Shown one piece after another: positions 54,448-63,742 of a DNA stretch of 64,000 nucleotides. The translations under genes and the position numbers were made by a program. The stretch is from contig NZ_KB893172.1 of assembly GCF_000374025.1 (NCBI RefSeq), positions 248,001 through 312,000 on the forward strand. Direction: 5' to 3'. Position 1 is the stretch's first letter; each line of letters opens with the position of its first letter. The DNA comes from Spirosoma panaciterrae DSM 21099. Lineage in GTDB: Bacteria > Bacteroidota > Bacteroidia > Cytophagales > Spirosomataceae. Below the pieces are notes generated by a model. It was given only the letters and a program-made list of their open reading frames with translations. It ran no database searches and was not told the origin of the DNA.

Positions 54448-56508
54448 CTAAGACGGCAACGTAATGACAAACTGCGCTCCCAGTCCCTCCTGGCTCTCTA
54501 TGGTCATGGTTCCGCCGTGTCCTTTGGTGATGATATCGTAACTCAGGCTGAGCCCTAACCCGGTACCTTCGCCGGTGGGCTTAGTGGTGAAAAAGGGCTG
54601 GAAGATCTTCTCCTGGATGGCCTCAGAAATACCCGTGCCGTTGTCTTTCACACAGAGTACAATCCTGTCCGACTCTTTTCTGCTACTGACCCAAACGGTG
54701 GGTTGGTAGCCCGCTTCGGCCTGTCTGGCTTGTTGCCCAATGGCGTAGAAAGCGTTGTTATAGAGGTTGAGCAAGACCCGGCCGATGTCCTGAGCTACCA
54801 CCGAAGCGGTAGGCAGATTGCTGGCAAATTCAGTAATCAGTCGGCAATTGAAGGCCTTGTTTTTCGCCCGTTGGCCCTGGTAAGCCAATCGCAGGTACTC
54901 GTCGGCCAGGGCATTGAGGTTGGTAGGCTGTTTCTCACCGGTGCTGGCCCGGGAGTGTTCGAGCATGCCTTTGACAATAGCCGAAGCCCGACCGCCGTGG
55001 TGAGTGATCTTTTCTAAGTTCTGGCCTAAATCACTCAATAATTCGGTTTCCAACTCTTCGTCGCGCTGGTCTGGTGCCTTTTGTCTCTCTTCTTGAATCT
55101 CTTTTACCAATTCAGCGCTCACTTCAGAGAAGTTGTTGACGAAGTTCAAAGGATTCTGAATCTCATGGGCAATACCAGCGGTTAGTTCGCCCAGGCTGGC
55201 GAGTTTTTCTTTTTGGATGAGTTGGGCTTGGGAGGCACGGAGTTCAGCGGTGCGTTGCTCAACTTTCTCTTCCAGCACTCGATTCTGGGTTTCGATGAGA
55301 TGCTGGTTCTCTTTGGTCAGGCGAAGTTGTTCCTGAATGGCTTCATCCTGATGCTTTTTGAGCAGGTTGACTTTGTAAGTAAGGCCCAGTGTAAAGAATA
55401 GTATCTCACCAAATAGACCAAAATAGTTGGTGTTATACGTCCAGAAAGTTGCTGGATAAGTTTCTGAGTAACTTGGTGTACCAATGAAAAGGGCAAAAGT
55501 GAAAAATATCGAATTTCCCAGGACAAAGTACAACGCTGGTTTGAAACCCTTACGGTAGCTGATAATACCGACAATTAGGCAGTAGGGTGCATCGATCAGA
55601 TTAACTAATAAAAAAAAGACACCAGGCGCATTATTAGTTAGGAAAAGCAGAATTGCCAACAGGTCAAACGCTATAACCAGCAAACTAAATCGATACAAGC
55701 CCGTAGAGCGCTGATGTAGCGACAAAAAAGATATGGTAAACAACTGATGTACAATGACACAGCAATAAAGTGCAATACCAGGGGAATGGACAAATAAATT
55801 ATGAAGCCATGGTGAATAACTAGCTAGGTGATTGTAGAATGACGAATTAATCCAGCCTACCATTATCACCCAAATTACATAGAGCAGATTATCCCTGTCG
55901 CCCAGCCGTAAGGACAAAAGCAAGCTATAGATGATAACCATTAAAATAAATCCGCCGAAAAGCCCCACTTTCAGATCCTGGCCCTGAAACGTTTTATCTA
56001 AAGCCAAACCAGACTGTACTGTAGCATGAAGGGAGGGAGAGACTAACCCTTCTACATAAAAGTAAATCGTGTGAGTTAGGCCCTTGGGAATTTGGATGGG
56101 GCATATGCGTCGGATGTTGTAATAATTATCCGAATTCTGGGCTATGACACCCGTAAAGATTTGACTGCCAACTACCCGTTGATCGGCGACTTGATAGACC
56201 ACTACTCGACGATTACTGAAATAAAGGAAGTGTAGAAATAGGTCCGTATTGATTTGATTGGTGAGTGTTACTCGAAACCAGTACGCTTTTTCCAGATTTG
56301 GTGTAATCGGCTTTTGTGTCACTGGTACAAACGAATATTTATTTGGATTCAGCAGCAGCGAGTCGATGGTAGCTTGCTCCGGATTCAACTCTAATGCCTC
56401 CATGGATTCGTGGAGGTAGTATGTTTTCTCGGGCTCATTCAACACAATCAGCTGGGCGTGGGTCAAATAGCTGATAAACAGCAGTAGTACAAGTAAAAGT
56501 CGTTTCAT
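54448..56508 (-). CDS. 7TMR-DISM sensor histidine kinase (second of three in tandem)
   Basis: The 686-residue protein has the same order as its neighbours: signal peptide ([17 protein letters not shown]), diverged sensor domain, seven membrane segments, the conserved coiled coil and a kinase module with [20 protein letters not shown] and [16 protein letters not shown]. The kinase halves of the three proteins are close to identical in long stretches while the sensor halves differ strongly, which fits duplication followed by conversion of the shared part or divergence of the sensor. The 29-base gap to the next gene is copied too. Confidence 0.88.
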   Translation of the reverse strand: MKRLLLVLLLFISYLTHAQLIVLNEPEKTYYLHESMEALELNPEQATIDSLLLNPNKYSFVPVTQKPITPNLEKAYWFRVTLTNQINTDLFLHFLYFSNRRVVVYQVADQRVVGSQIFTGVIAQNSDNYYNIRRICPIQIPKGLTHTIYFYVEGLVSPSLHATVQSGLALDKTFQGQDLKVGLFGGFILMVIIYSLLLSLRLGDRDNLLYVIWVIMVGWINSSFYNHLASYSPWLHNLFVHSPGIALYCCVIVHQLFTISFLSLHQRSTGLYRFSLLVIAFDLLAILLFLTNNAPGVFFLLVNLIDAPYCLIVGIISYRKGFKPALYFVLGNSIFFTFALFIGTPSYSETYPATFWTYNTNYFGLFGEILFFTLGLTYKVNLLKKHQDEAIQEQLRLTKENQHLIETQNRVLEEKVEQRTAELRASQAQLIQKEKLASLGELTAGIAHEIQNPLNFVNNFSEVSAELVKEIQEERQKAPDQRDEELETELLSDLGQNLEKITHHGGRASAIVKGMLEHSRASTGEKQPTNLNALADEYLRLAYQGQRAKNKAFNCRLITEFASNLPTASVVAQDIGRVLLNLYNNAFYAIGQQARQAEAGYQPTVWVSSRKESDRIVLCVKDNGTGISEAIQEKIFQPFFTTKPTGEGTGLGLSLSYDIITKGHGGTMTIESQEGLGAQFVITLPS

Positions 56509-56537
56509 GAATGATGGTAGGGTTGTATCAATAAAGA

Positions 56538-58613
56538 CTAAGACGGCAACGTAATGACAAACTGCGCTCCCAGTCCCTCCTGGCTCTCTACGGTCATGGT
56601 TCCGCCGTGTCCTTTGGTGATGATGTCATAACTCAGGCTGAGCCCTAACCCGGTACCCTCGCCGGTAGGCTTGGTCGTAAAGAAGGGTTGGAAAATCTTG
56701 TCCTGAATGGCTTTGGGAATGCCCGTTCCGTTGTCTTTCACCCCGATCAGTACTCGCCCCGGTTCCTGTCGACTACTCACCCAAACGGTGGGTTGGTAGC
56801 CCGCTTCGGCCTGTCTGGCTTGTTGCCCAATGGCGTAGAAAGCGTTGTTGTAAAGGTTGAGCAGTACCCGGCCTATGTCCTGAGCCACCACATTCACTGA
56901 GGATAAACGGCTGTCAAAATCAGTGATGAGCTGGCCGTTGAAGGCTTTATCTTTCGCCCGTTGGCCCTGGTAAGCCAATCGCAGGTATTCATCGGCTAAG
57001 GCGTTGAGGTTAGTGAGCGCTTTTTCGCCGGTGCTGGCCCGGGAGTGCTCCAGCATGCCTTTGACTATAGCCGAAGCCCGATAGCCGTGGTTTGTGATCT
57101 TTTGCAGGTTTTGGCGAAGGTCGTCGGCAATGGCACCAGCCTCTTCTAATTCTCCTTTATTAATCTCTTCTTTGAGTTCATCAACTAACTCACTCGATAC
57201 CTCCGAGAAGTTGTTGACGAAGTTCAAGGGGTTCTGAATCTCGTGGGCAATACCAGCCGTGAGTTCACCCAGGCTGGCGAGTTTCTCTTTCTGAATGAGT
57301 TGGGCTTGGGAGGCACGTAACTCAGCCGTGCGTTGTTCGACTTTTTCTTCCAGTACCCGGTTCTGGGTTTCAACAAGCTGTTGGTTCTCCAGAGTTAGGC
57401 GGAGTTGCTCCTGAGTAGCTTGGTCTTGCTTTTTTTTCAGCAGGTTCACTTTATAGGTAAGCCCCAGCGTAAACAGCAGAATCTCACCAAAAGCGCCAAA
57501 GTAATTACTGTTGTATGTCCAGAACGTTATGGGATAGAGCCCATACAAGGTAGTCATGTAAACGTACTGACCGATATAATAGACGATGTTGCCAATTAAA
57601 AAATAAAGGGCGGGTTTAAACCCACGGTAATACATGATTCCTCCGGCCAGTATGCTATAAAGTGAATCAATCACTATCGCTAAAAATACCAGCTTGATAA
57701 ATGCCTGATTGATTAACAGGAGAACAATAGCGAGTATATAGAAGCCTATCACGAACCAACTGACCCGGTATAAACGACGGGCCTGCTGACGAATCTGTAA
57801 AAAAGATAGGGCGAACAGCACATGGATCAGATCAACACAGAACAGGAATAGTGCAGCATTATAAGCGAAAATATTGTGTAGCGCGGAGGATATACCGGGT
57901 AGTTGGTTGTTGGTGCCAAGAATAATCAGCGCAACCAGCAGTAACCATACCGCATAAATCAGATTGATCCAGTCGCCCAGCCGGGCAAACAGCATGAGGC
58001 TATAGATGAAAATGATCAGGATGAAACCCATAAATAAGCCCGTAATCAGCGTTTCGCTGTAGAGCATTTTCTGTAATGCCCATACAGACTGGGCCGTGAT
58101 GTGTAGAGTGGGCAAAGCCATACGGGCTACATGCAGGTAGATCGTATGGCTTTGCCCGTTAGGGATGTGTAGGGGATAAATAAGGTTTTTGTGCTGGAAG
58201 TTTTCCTTGGGGTTTATTGAGGCACTGCTTCCATGAAACACTTCCTGATGCAGTAATTGCTGATTGGCTGCTTCATAAACAACGATCTGTCTTTCGTTAA
58301 GCATCAGAAATTGCAGCATTAGAGCGGCATTGGTTTGGTTGGTAAGCTCAACCCGGAACCAGACATCTTTCGTCCCACCTTCACTGACATTATGCTGATT
58401 AACCTGAATAGGTTTTTGTTTCACCGATACAAACCGGAAATGTGCGGGATGTTGCAACAACGAATCGATGGTAACTTCTCCCGGCTCGGTTTGCAGAGCG
58501 GTAACGTGATCAAAAAGGTAATACGTCTGATTCGGGTTTTTCAGGACAAGGGACTGGGCTTGAGTAGCCACAGAAATCCCGTACAAGAGGAGGGCTTGCA
58601 GCAGTAGTTTCAT
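56538..58613 (-). CDS. 7TMR-DISM sensor histidine kinase (first of three in tandem)
   Basis: The 691-residue protein shows the same architecture (signal peptide to about residue 20, DISMED2-like sensor domain to about 180, seven membrane segments to about 395, coiled coil, HisKA and ATPase). Key motifs are [20 protein letters not shown] and KDNGTGIPKAIQDKIF. It carries an extra insertion in the sensor domain (NVSEGGTKDVWFRVEL). It is the most diverged member and the first transcribed, so it may be the ancestral copy. Confidence 0.88.
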   Translation of the reverse strand: MKLLLQALLLYGISVATQAQSLVLKNPNQTYYLFDHVTALQTEPGEVTIDSLLQHPAHFRFVSVKQKPIQVNQHNVSEGGTKDVWFRVELTNQTNAALMLQFLMLNERQIVVYEAANQQLLHQEVFHGSSASINPKENFQHKNLIYPLHIPNGQSHTIYLHVARMALPTLHITAQSVWALQKMLYSETLITGLFMGFILIIFIYSLMLFARLGDWINLIYAVWLLLVALIILGTNNQLPGISSALHNIFAYNAALFLFCVDLIHVLFALSFLQIRQQARRLYRVSWFVIGFYILAIVLLLINQAFIKLVFLAIVIDSLYSILAGGIMYYRGFKPALYFLIGNIVYYIGQYVYMTTLYGLYPITFWTYNSNYFGAFGEILLFTLGLTYKVNLLKKKQDQATQEQLRLTLENQQLVETQNRVLEEKVEQRTAELRASQAQLIQKEKLASLGELTAGIAHEIQNPLNFVNNFSEVSSELVDELKEEINKGELEEAGAIADDLRQNLQKITNHGYRASAIVKGMLEHSRASTGEKALTNLNALADEYLRLAYQGQRAKDKAFNGQLITDFDSRLSSVNVVAQDIGRVLLNLYNNAFYAIGQQARQAEAGYQPTVWVSSRQEPGRVLIGVKDNGTGIPKAIQDKIFQPFFTTKPTGEGTGLGLSLSYDIITKGHGGTMTVESQEGLGAQFVITLPS

Positions 58614-58961
58614 GAGACGGTGGGGGCTGGAGTTACCTGATCACGCGTTAAATTGTTATTAGATTAATCACGCGGTAAAGTATACGTGGCTAAGATAAGT
58701 AATTGCGTTTGTTTCTTTTATTTTTTAGACTTATAAGTAGATTCTTAATTGCTTTTAAACGAATAAGTTGCTTCTTAGCTTGCTTTGTGGTTACATCAGT
58801 AAATGTAGCGATGGGCGGTAAGCCATACCTAAAGAAAAGTATAAAAGAGTCGCTACTTTGAAGGCATAGAGGTGCAGAAAGTTGGTTATAACCAGTAGGA
58901 ATCCGTGATTTTCATCAACTAATAGCGGTAAACGCCAAATGGGCTTTATCTTTGCTGCGAC
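58614..58961. other. Intergenic region with promoter for the Cys-rich protein
   Basis: 348 bases between the first tandem kinase (minus) and the Cys-rich protein (plus). TATCTTTG at 58947-58954 matches the -7 consensus and ends 7 bases before the ATG at 58962. The rest is AT-rich; a minus-strand frame crossing it is not supported. Confidence 0.45.
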
Positions 58962-59339
58962 ATGAAAAATGCGGTTCTGTACATCCTCGTTTTTGCAACG
59001 CTGCTGCCAACGGTCAGTCAGTGGGGGACCGTCGCGTATTATCATGCCAACAAGGACTACATTGCCCGCGTGCTCTGCGAAAACCGCGATAAGCCCGAAT
59101 TGCACTGTGATGGACACTGTTATCTGGCAAAACGGTTGAAAGCCCAGCAGGACAAACAGGATAAAGAAACCACCGAACGGGTCCAGAATACGCCTGTCGT
59201 GCAGTTGTTTTGCGATAGCAATCAGGCTTTCCTGTTTCATCCGGTCATTACGGAACTTCTTTCATCAGCCTGTTCAGGCTACGTGGTTCCTGCCTATGTA
59301 GCTCCGGTTACCTCATTTTTTCATCCGCCCTGCGCCTAG
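58962..59339 (+). CDS. Small secreted Cys-rich protein, probable metal-handling
   Basis: The 125-residue protein has a signal-like N-terminus (YILVFATLLPTVSQWG) and a conserved-looking VLCENRDKPELHCDGHCYLA, then a Lys/Gln-rich stretch and a C-terminal hydrophobic part with HPPCA. Cys and His in C-x11-C-x3-C spacing suggest metal binding. Similar proteins occur in Bacteroidota before TonB receptors with copper or iron links. It is the first gene of a likely three-gene cluster with the receptor and BNR protein that follow. Confidence 0.6.
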   Translation: MKNAVLYILVFATLLPTVSQWGTVAYYHANKDYIARVLCENRDKPELHCDGHCYLAKRLKAQQDKQDKETTERVQNTPVVQLFCDSNQAFLFHPVITELLSSACSGYVVPAYVAPVTSFFHPPCA

Positions 59340-59462
59340 CGAAGTTTACAGGGCCTTGTCGCCCCGACAGGCTGTCTGACTGACCCGACAACCGGGTTCA
59401 GTGCCGTTTGCCATTCCCTGCGTCTGGCAACTCATTTATTTTCAGACTTAAACTAAGCTTTC

Positions 59463-61805
59463 GTGAATACATATAGACTTCTCGTAGCCTGTGGGCTATG
59501 GGTGATTACTACGTTTTGTGCATGGGCGCAGAACGCCAACCAGGGGCTTGTTTTCGATGCCCAAACCAAAGAACCTATTCCCGGTGTAACCATACACTGG
59601 CAGGAGGGTAAGTCGGGTCGCGTTACCGATGCAAACGGCCATTTCTCACTGGGCCAGCTTCCGTCAAAAGTGAGCGTATCGGCGGTTGGGTATCGTCGTC
59701 AGGAAGTGACCATTACGCCCGATCAACCGATTCGGATTGCGCTGGAACCGGTCGTAGAAGATTTACAGACCGTTGTGGTGACGGGCAATCGGGAGGCAGC
59801 CCTGCGTACCGAAACACCTATCGCGATCTCGAAACTCTCCCCCAAACTGATTGACGATACCAAGCCGACCAGCATCTACGAGGTTATCAACAAAACCCCC
59901 GGTGTATTGATGGTGAACCTCAACAACGAGCAGCATATGATGGCCATTCGGCAGCCGATGACCACCAATGCGTATTTCCTGTACATGGAAGATGGGGTTC
60001 CGATTCGGCCGATGGGTGTGTTTAACCACAATGCCCTGCTGGAACTGAATCAGTTTACGGTTAGCTCCATTGAAGTAGTAAAAGGGCCTGTTTCGTCGAT
60101 CTATGGGCCCGAAGCCGTAGGAGGAGCGGTCAATTTCATTACCCAGCGCCCCACGGCTGTGCCAACGGCCAAAGTGGGGATTCAATTCGATCAGTGGGGA
60201 TACAAACGGCTCCAGTTTGGCGCGGGTGCCCGGCAGGGTAAGTTTGGCATCTATGTAGGTGGCCTCGTGGCTCGTCAGCGCAATTCGTGGCTCGCCAGTT
60301 CCGACTACGATAAGTCGTCGTATTTTGCCCGGCTCGAATATGCTTTTACACCCCGCACTCGTCTGACGGGTACGGTGTCGTACAACGACTATTCGTCGCA
60401 AACCAGTGGGAGTGTGGATAGTACGGCCTTTTTTGCCCGGCAATACGTCAGTACAACGGATTTTACGTACCGAAAAACGTTCTCCCTTCGGAGCCGCCTA
60501 ACGCTGGAACACGATTGGAAAAATGGCTCACAGTCGTTTCTGACGGCCTTTGTCCGGAACAATAGCGTAGGGCAGAACCCGGCCTACTCAATTCGCTGGA
60601 CAACAGGTGCCGCAACGGCGACGGGACAGGTGAACAGCAACGATTTCAGCAGTTCGGGATTCATCGCCCAGCATACGCAGCGACTGAATTTTCTGAATAG
60701 TAAGCTGATTGTCGGAACTACACTCGATCTGTCGCCCAATACGTATTACGCCTACCAGACCGATCTGACGACCGAGTTACGGGCCGATAAAAAATCAGTT
60801 CTGAAATATACACAGGTAGCCGAGCGGCCAGATATTCAGTTGGCAAACTATAAGGCCGATATTCATAATCTGGCGGCTTATGTGCAATACGATCTGGAGC
60901 CTCTGCCCAAACTTCGGCTATCGGCCGGCCTGCGCTACGACCGTATGGCGTTCGATTATACCAATTCGCTGGATAAAACATCAGGTAGTAAGGAGTACAG
61001 CCAGGTAACCCCCAAAATCGGCGCAACTTATGATCTGGGTAACGGCAAGGGCTTATATGCCAATTATGCCAAAGGGTTTTCGCCCCCGGCCCTTACGTCG
61101 ATTTTCCTGAAACGAACCACGCCAACGGCCAGTGGGGACTTATTCTACTACAACCTGCAACCCGCTAAGTTCGACAATATGGAAATCGGCGGCTGGGCGT
61201 CGCTGCTGAATAATAAAGTGTATGTCGATGTGGCGCTCTATCAGATGAAGGGCACCAACGAGTTACTCAGCATCCGCCAGCCCGACAACTCGACGGACTA
61301 CCAGAGCGCGGGTCGAACGCTGCACCGGGGTATTGAGTTAGGGCTTACCTATCGGCCCTCCAAACAGCTATTTGTGCGATTCGGCGGAACGCATGCCCTG
61401 CATCGGTTTGACGAGTTTACCTTGAGCCAGCGGGTGTCGGATGTGATTCAGAATGTGAATGGTAAGGATATGCCTTCGGCTCCGCGCACACTCTGGAACA
61501 CCGAAGTGACGTACTATCCGGCCTGGGCTAAAAACCTGCGGGCTTCGCTGGAGTGGCAACATGTGTCGGGCTGGTATCAGAACCAGATCAACACCGTTCG
61601 TTACAATGGGTATGACTTTGCCAATGCCCGCCTGGGGTATCAGTGGAAAGGCATTGAGGTGTATACCAACGTCCTGAACGTGACGAATGTACTATATGCC
61701 ACCAACGCCACGCGCGGTAACAACTCGACCGACCGAACTACCTATACGCCAGCGGCTCCACGCACGTTTGTGATCGGGGTTCAGTATAGTTTTTCGGGAA
61801 AGTAG
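59463..61805 (+). CDS. TonB-dependent outer-membrane receptor of the Cys-rich cluster
   Basis: The start is GTG 59463 (VNTYRLLVACGLWVITTFCA as written, read as Met). The 780-residue protein has a signal peptide, CarboxypepD_reg-like domain (GLVFDAQTKEPIPGVTIHWQ, 26-105), plug with NNEQHMMAIRQPMTTNAYFL and IEVVKGPVSSIYGPEAVGGA, and a barrel with final FVIGVQYSFSG. The methionine- and histidine-bearing plug segment (HMMAIRQPM) and the Cys-rich neighbour suggest a copper or other soft-metal substrate. The BNR gene follows 94 bases after the stop. Confidence 0.85.
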   Translation: MNTYRLLVACGLWVITTFCAWAQNANQGLVFDAQTKEPIPGVTIHWQEGKSGRVTDANGHFSLGQLPSKVSVSAVGYRRQEVTITPDQPIRIALEPVVEDLQTVVVTGNREAALRTETPIAISKLSPKLIDDTKPTSIYEVINKTPGVLMVNLNNEQHMMAIRQPMTTNAYFLYMEDGVPIRPMGVFNHNALLELNQFTVSSIEVVKGPVSSIYGPEAVGGAVNFITQRPTAVPTAKVGIQFDQWGYKRLQFGAGARQGKFGIYVGGLVARQRNSWLASSDYDKSSYFARLEYAFTPRTRLTGTVSYNDYSSQTSGSVDSTAFFARQYVSTTDFTYRKTFSLRSRLTLEHDWKNGSQSFLTAFVRNNSVGQNPAYSIRWTTGAATATGQVNSNDFSSSGFIAQHTQRLNFLNSKLIVGTTLDLSPNTYYAYQTDLTTELRADKKSVLKYTQVAERPDIQLANYKADIHNLAAYVQYDLEPLPKLRLSAGLRYDRMAFDYTNSLDKTSGSKEYSQVTPKIGATYDLGNGKGLYANYAKGFSPPALTSIFLKRTTPTASGDLFYYNLQPAKFDNMEIGGWASLLNNKVYVDVALYQMKGTNELLSIRQPDNSTDYQSAGRTLHRGIELGLTYRPSKQLFVRFGGTHALHRFDEFTLSQRVSDVIQNVNGKDMPSAPRTLWNTEVTYYPAWAKNLRASLEWQHVSGWYQNQINTVRYNGYDFANARLGYQWKGIEVYTNVLNVTNVLYATNATRGNNSTDRTTYTPAAPRTFVIGVQYSFSGK

Positions 61806-61899
61806 GATGACTGACGGAGATACACATTGGTGGTCTGATCAATCCTCTGTGTGTCTCCGCCCTAACGCTGTGAATCTCTCTGTAACAAAGAAAAAAAGT

Positions 61900-63111
61900 A
61901 TGAAAAGCGTATTGACTTTACTTGTTTTGCTGGGCCTTATGGCCGAAAAACCGGGGAAAGAAACGGCCCTGTCGAATCCGCAATTTGTGGGCGCTGTACC
62001 CCGCCTGACGACCGATGCGGCTGGTAATCCTTTGCTAAGCTGGGTCGAAAAACTCAATGAGAAAGAAGCTGTTTTCTACTTCGCGACCTCAACCGATGGT
62101 GGACAAACCTTTGGAGAGAAAATCCGGGTAAAAGCACCTGACGGACTGTCGGCTCATGCCGAAGGGATGCCCAAAATAGCTGTAAAAACCGATGGTACGA
62201 TGCTGGCTGTTTTTGAAGTGCCGCGCCCTACTGCCGCGTCTCGTTTTGCGGGTGATCTGCTGTATACGCTATCGGCCGATGGTGGAAAAACCTGGTCGGA
62301 TGCCCAGCCCGTACATCAGGATGCAACCCCCGGCAAAAGCCATTCATTTGCCGATATTACCCGCTTACCGAATGGAGAAATCGGTGCGGTCTGGCTTGAC
62401 GAGAAATTGCCTGGGCAGGAGGGGCGTCCGGTCGTATTTGCTCAGACAACGAAAGGCAAGGGTTTTGGCCCGGCCGTACTGGTCGATGAAAATGCCTGCC
62501 AATGTTGCCGTACCAACGTATTTGTCGATAGCCAGAAACGCATTCACCTGACTTATCGGGATATGATACCGACCCAGAAAGGGTCCCCCGCTGCCCGCGA
62601 TATGAGCACAGCAGTATCGGCCGATGGGGGCAAAACATTCAGCAAACCGCAGGTTGTTTTTGCCGACAACTGGCAGGTAGCTGCTTGCCCGCACGCAGGC
62701 CCTGTCGTAGCGCAGATGGGCAACGATATGCTGGTGACCTGGTTTTCGGGCAAGGAGGAATCGGCGGGACTTCGACTGGCCAGATTAGGTTCGGATAAGC
62801 TCGTATCAAGTGTACTGACGAATCGCGCCAAACATCCACAAGTTTCGGCCGCCAACGGGCGGTTGACCTGGGTATGGGATGAATCGGTTTCGAAAGATGG
62901 TTCCGGCGAGATGGGTTCGTTTGTGCAGCGGATCGGGATGCGCACCATGACCGGACAAGACGTCAGTACCACAACCTACCTGACGCCCGAAACCGTCGAT
63001 GGTACGTACCCGGCGGTTCTGTCGACGGATAAAGGAACGCTGGTCGCTTACGAACAGAGCAAAGACAAACAGAAGGCCGTGATCGTTGTTCGGTGGCTGG
63101 ATGCGTGGTAA
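61900..63111 (+). CDS. BNR-repeat (sialidase-fold) protein with CxCC motif
   Basis: The start is ATG 61900 (KSVLTLLVLLGLMAEK), a signal peptide; the 31 upstream codons are rejected. The protein (403 residues) has BNR/Asp-box-like repeats (ATSTDGGQTFGEKI, LSADGGKTWSD, VSADGGKTFSKP) in a beta-propeller. A cluster CQCCRTNVF sits in the middle, with another Cys in AACPHAGPV. True sialidases need an Arg triad, which I do not see. The CxCC motif recalls BNR proteins near copper-type receptors. Metal binding at the propeller is inferred. Confidence 0.75.
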   Translation: MKSVLTLLVLLGLMAEKPGKETALSNPQFVGAVPRLTTDAAGNPLLSWVEKLNEKEAVFYFATSTDGGQTFGEKIRVKAPDGLSAHAEGMPKIAVKTDGTMLAVFEVPRPTAASRFAGDLLYTLSADGGKTWSDAQPVHQDATPGKSHSFADITRLPNGEIGAVWLDEKLPGQEGRPVVFAQTTKGKGFGPAVLVDENACQCCRTNVFVDSQKRIHLTYRDMIPTQKGSPAARDMSTAVSADGGKTFSKPQVVFADNWQVAACPHAGPVVAQMGNDMLVTWFSGKEESAGLRLARLGSDKLVSSVLTNRAKHPQVSAANGRLTWVWDESVSKDGSGEMGSFVQRIGMRTMTGQDVSTTTYLTPETVDGTYPAVLSTDKGTLVAYEQSKDKQKAVIVVRWLDAW

Positions 63112-63159
63112 TTTCAGGCATAGGGTAAGCCCTCAGCGGATCTTACCCTATACCTGAAA
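63112..63159. terminator. Bidirectional hairpin between convergent genes
   Basis: Arms 63112-63129 and 63142-63159 match at 17 of 18 positions with a 12-base loop, directly after the BNR gene stop. Confidence 0.65.
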
Positions 63160-63171
63160 CGCCCCATTACG

Positions 63172-63570
63172 CTACCTACGCTGTTGGCTACTGTCGGCCT
63201 TGCTTCCGGTTCGGGGCAGGATTCGGTTGCCTTTCTTTTTGTTGAACTGAGTTTCATTATCCCGCTGCGGGTTGTGACTACCAACCGACATTTTACCCGC
63301 ATCCTGGCGGCTCCGATCCGATTCCGTACTGATCGATGATTCGGGAATGAGTCGGTTTGATTTTTTGCCTACCGTAGCGCCCTTCTGCTGCGCTTCCTTA
63401 TTGTACGGCACGCCCTTCCCTTTGAGCTGGCCGTTGTTGGCATTTCCGGCATGGCTGGTCGTGGCCGACCCCTGCTTGCCTGCATTGGTTTCGGTGTTGG
63501 ACGATTGAGCCTGGGCATTGATCAGCCCCGCAAAGAAGAATAGAGTCGAAAGAATCAGTAGGTTTTTCAT
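63172..63570 (-). CDS. Small secreted low-complexity protein
   Basis: The protein has 132 residues from ATG 63570 (KNLLILSTLFFFAGLINAQA), with a clear signal peptide. Upstream codons in the same frame run antisense to a response-regulator gene and are rejected. The mature part is Gly/Asn/Ser/Lys-rich (KQGSATTSHAGNANNGQLKG) with many charged residues and no fold I can name, perhaps disordered. It is divergent from the response regulator that follows. Confidence 0.55.
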   Translation of the reverse strand: MKNLLILSTLFFFAGLINAQAQSSNTETNAGKQGSATTSHAGNANNGQLKGKGVPYNKEAQQKGATVGKKSNRLIPESSISTESDRSRQDAGKMSVGSHNPQRDNETQFNKKKGNRILPRTGSKADSSQQRR

Positions 63571-63742
63571 ACGTTGCATGCATTTATGTAGGTCAAAGAC
63601 GTACAGAAGCAAAACCGTTTGTACCGTGAATTGTCTTCGAACAAATGGGTAAATAAGGGAACGGGCTCGTTTAAAGGGGTGAGGCCTAACCAAAAAACAC
63701 GTAATTTCGCTGCGACCGGGTGAGTCGCTATCGGAGGGCAGT

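Noticed and set aside
58791..59240. 149-codon minus-strand frame crossing the Cys-rich protein gene
   Set aside because: Its hydrophobic stretches are the antisense of a conserved secreted protein, and the plus-strand gene has a consensus promoter.
59463..61805. A nutrient (carbohydrate) SusC identity for this receptor
   Set aside because: No SusD-like gene follows, and the plug lacks the SusC-type extended N-terminal signature; metal-type neighbours fit better.
61812..61862. Imperfect inverted repeat with CGGAGA/TCTCCG ends between the TonB receptor and BNR genes, considered a second GxxExxY-type element
   Set aside because: The arms match only partly and enclose no coding remnant, so it cannot be tied to the 40895-41312 element.
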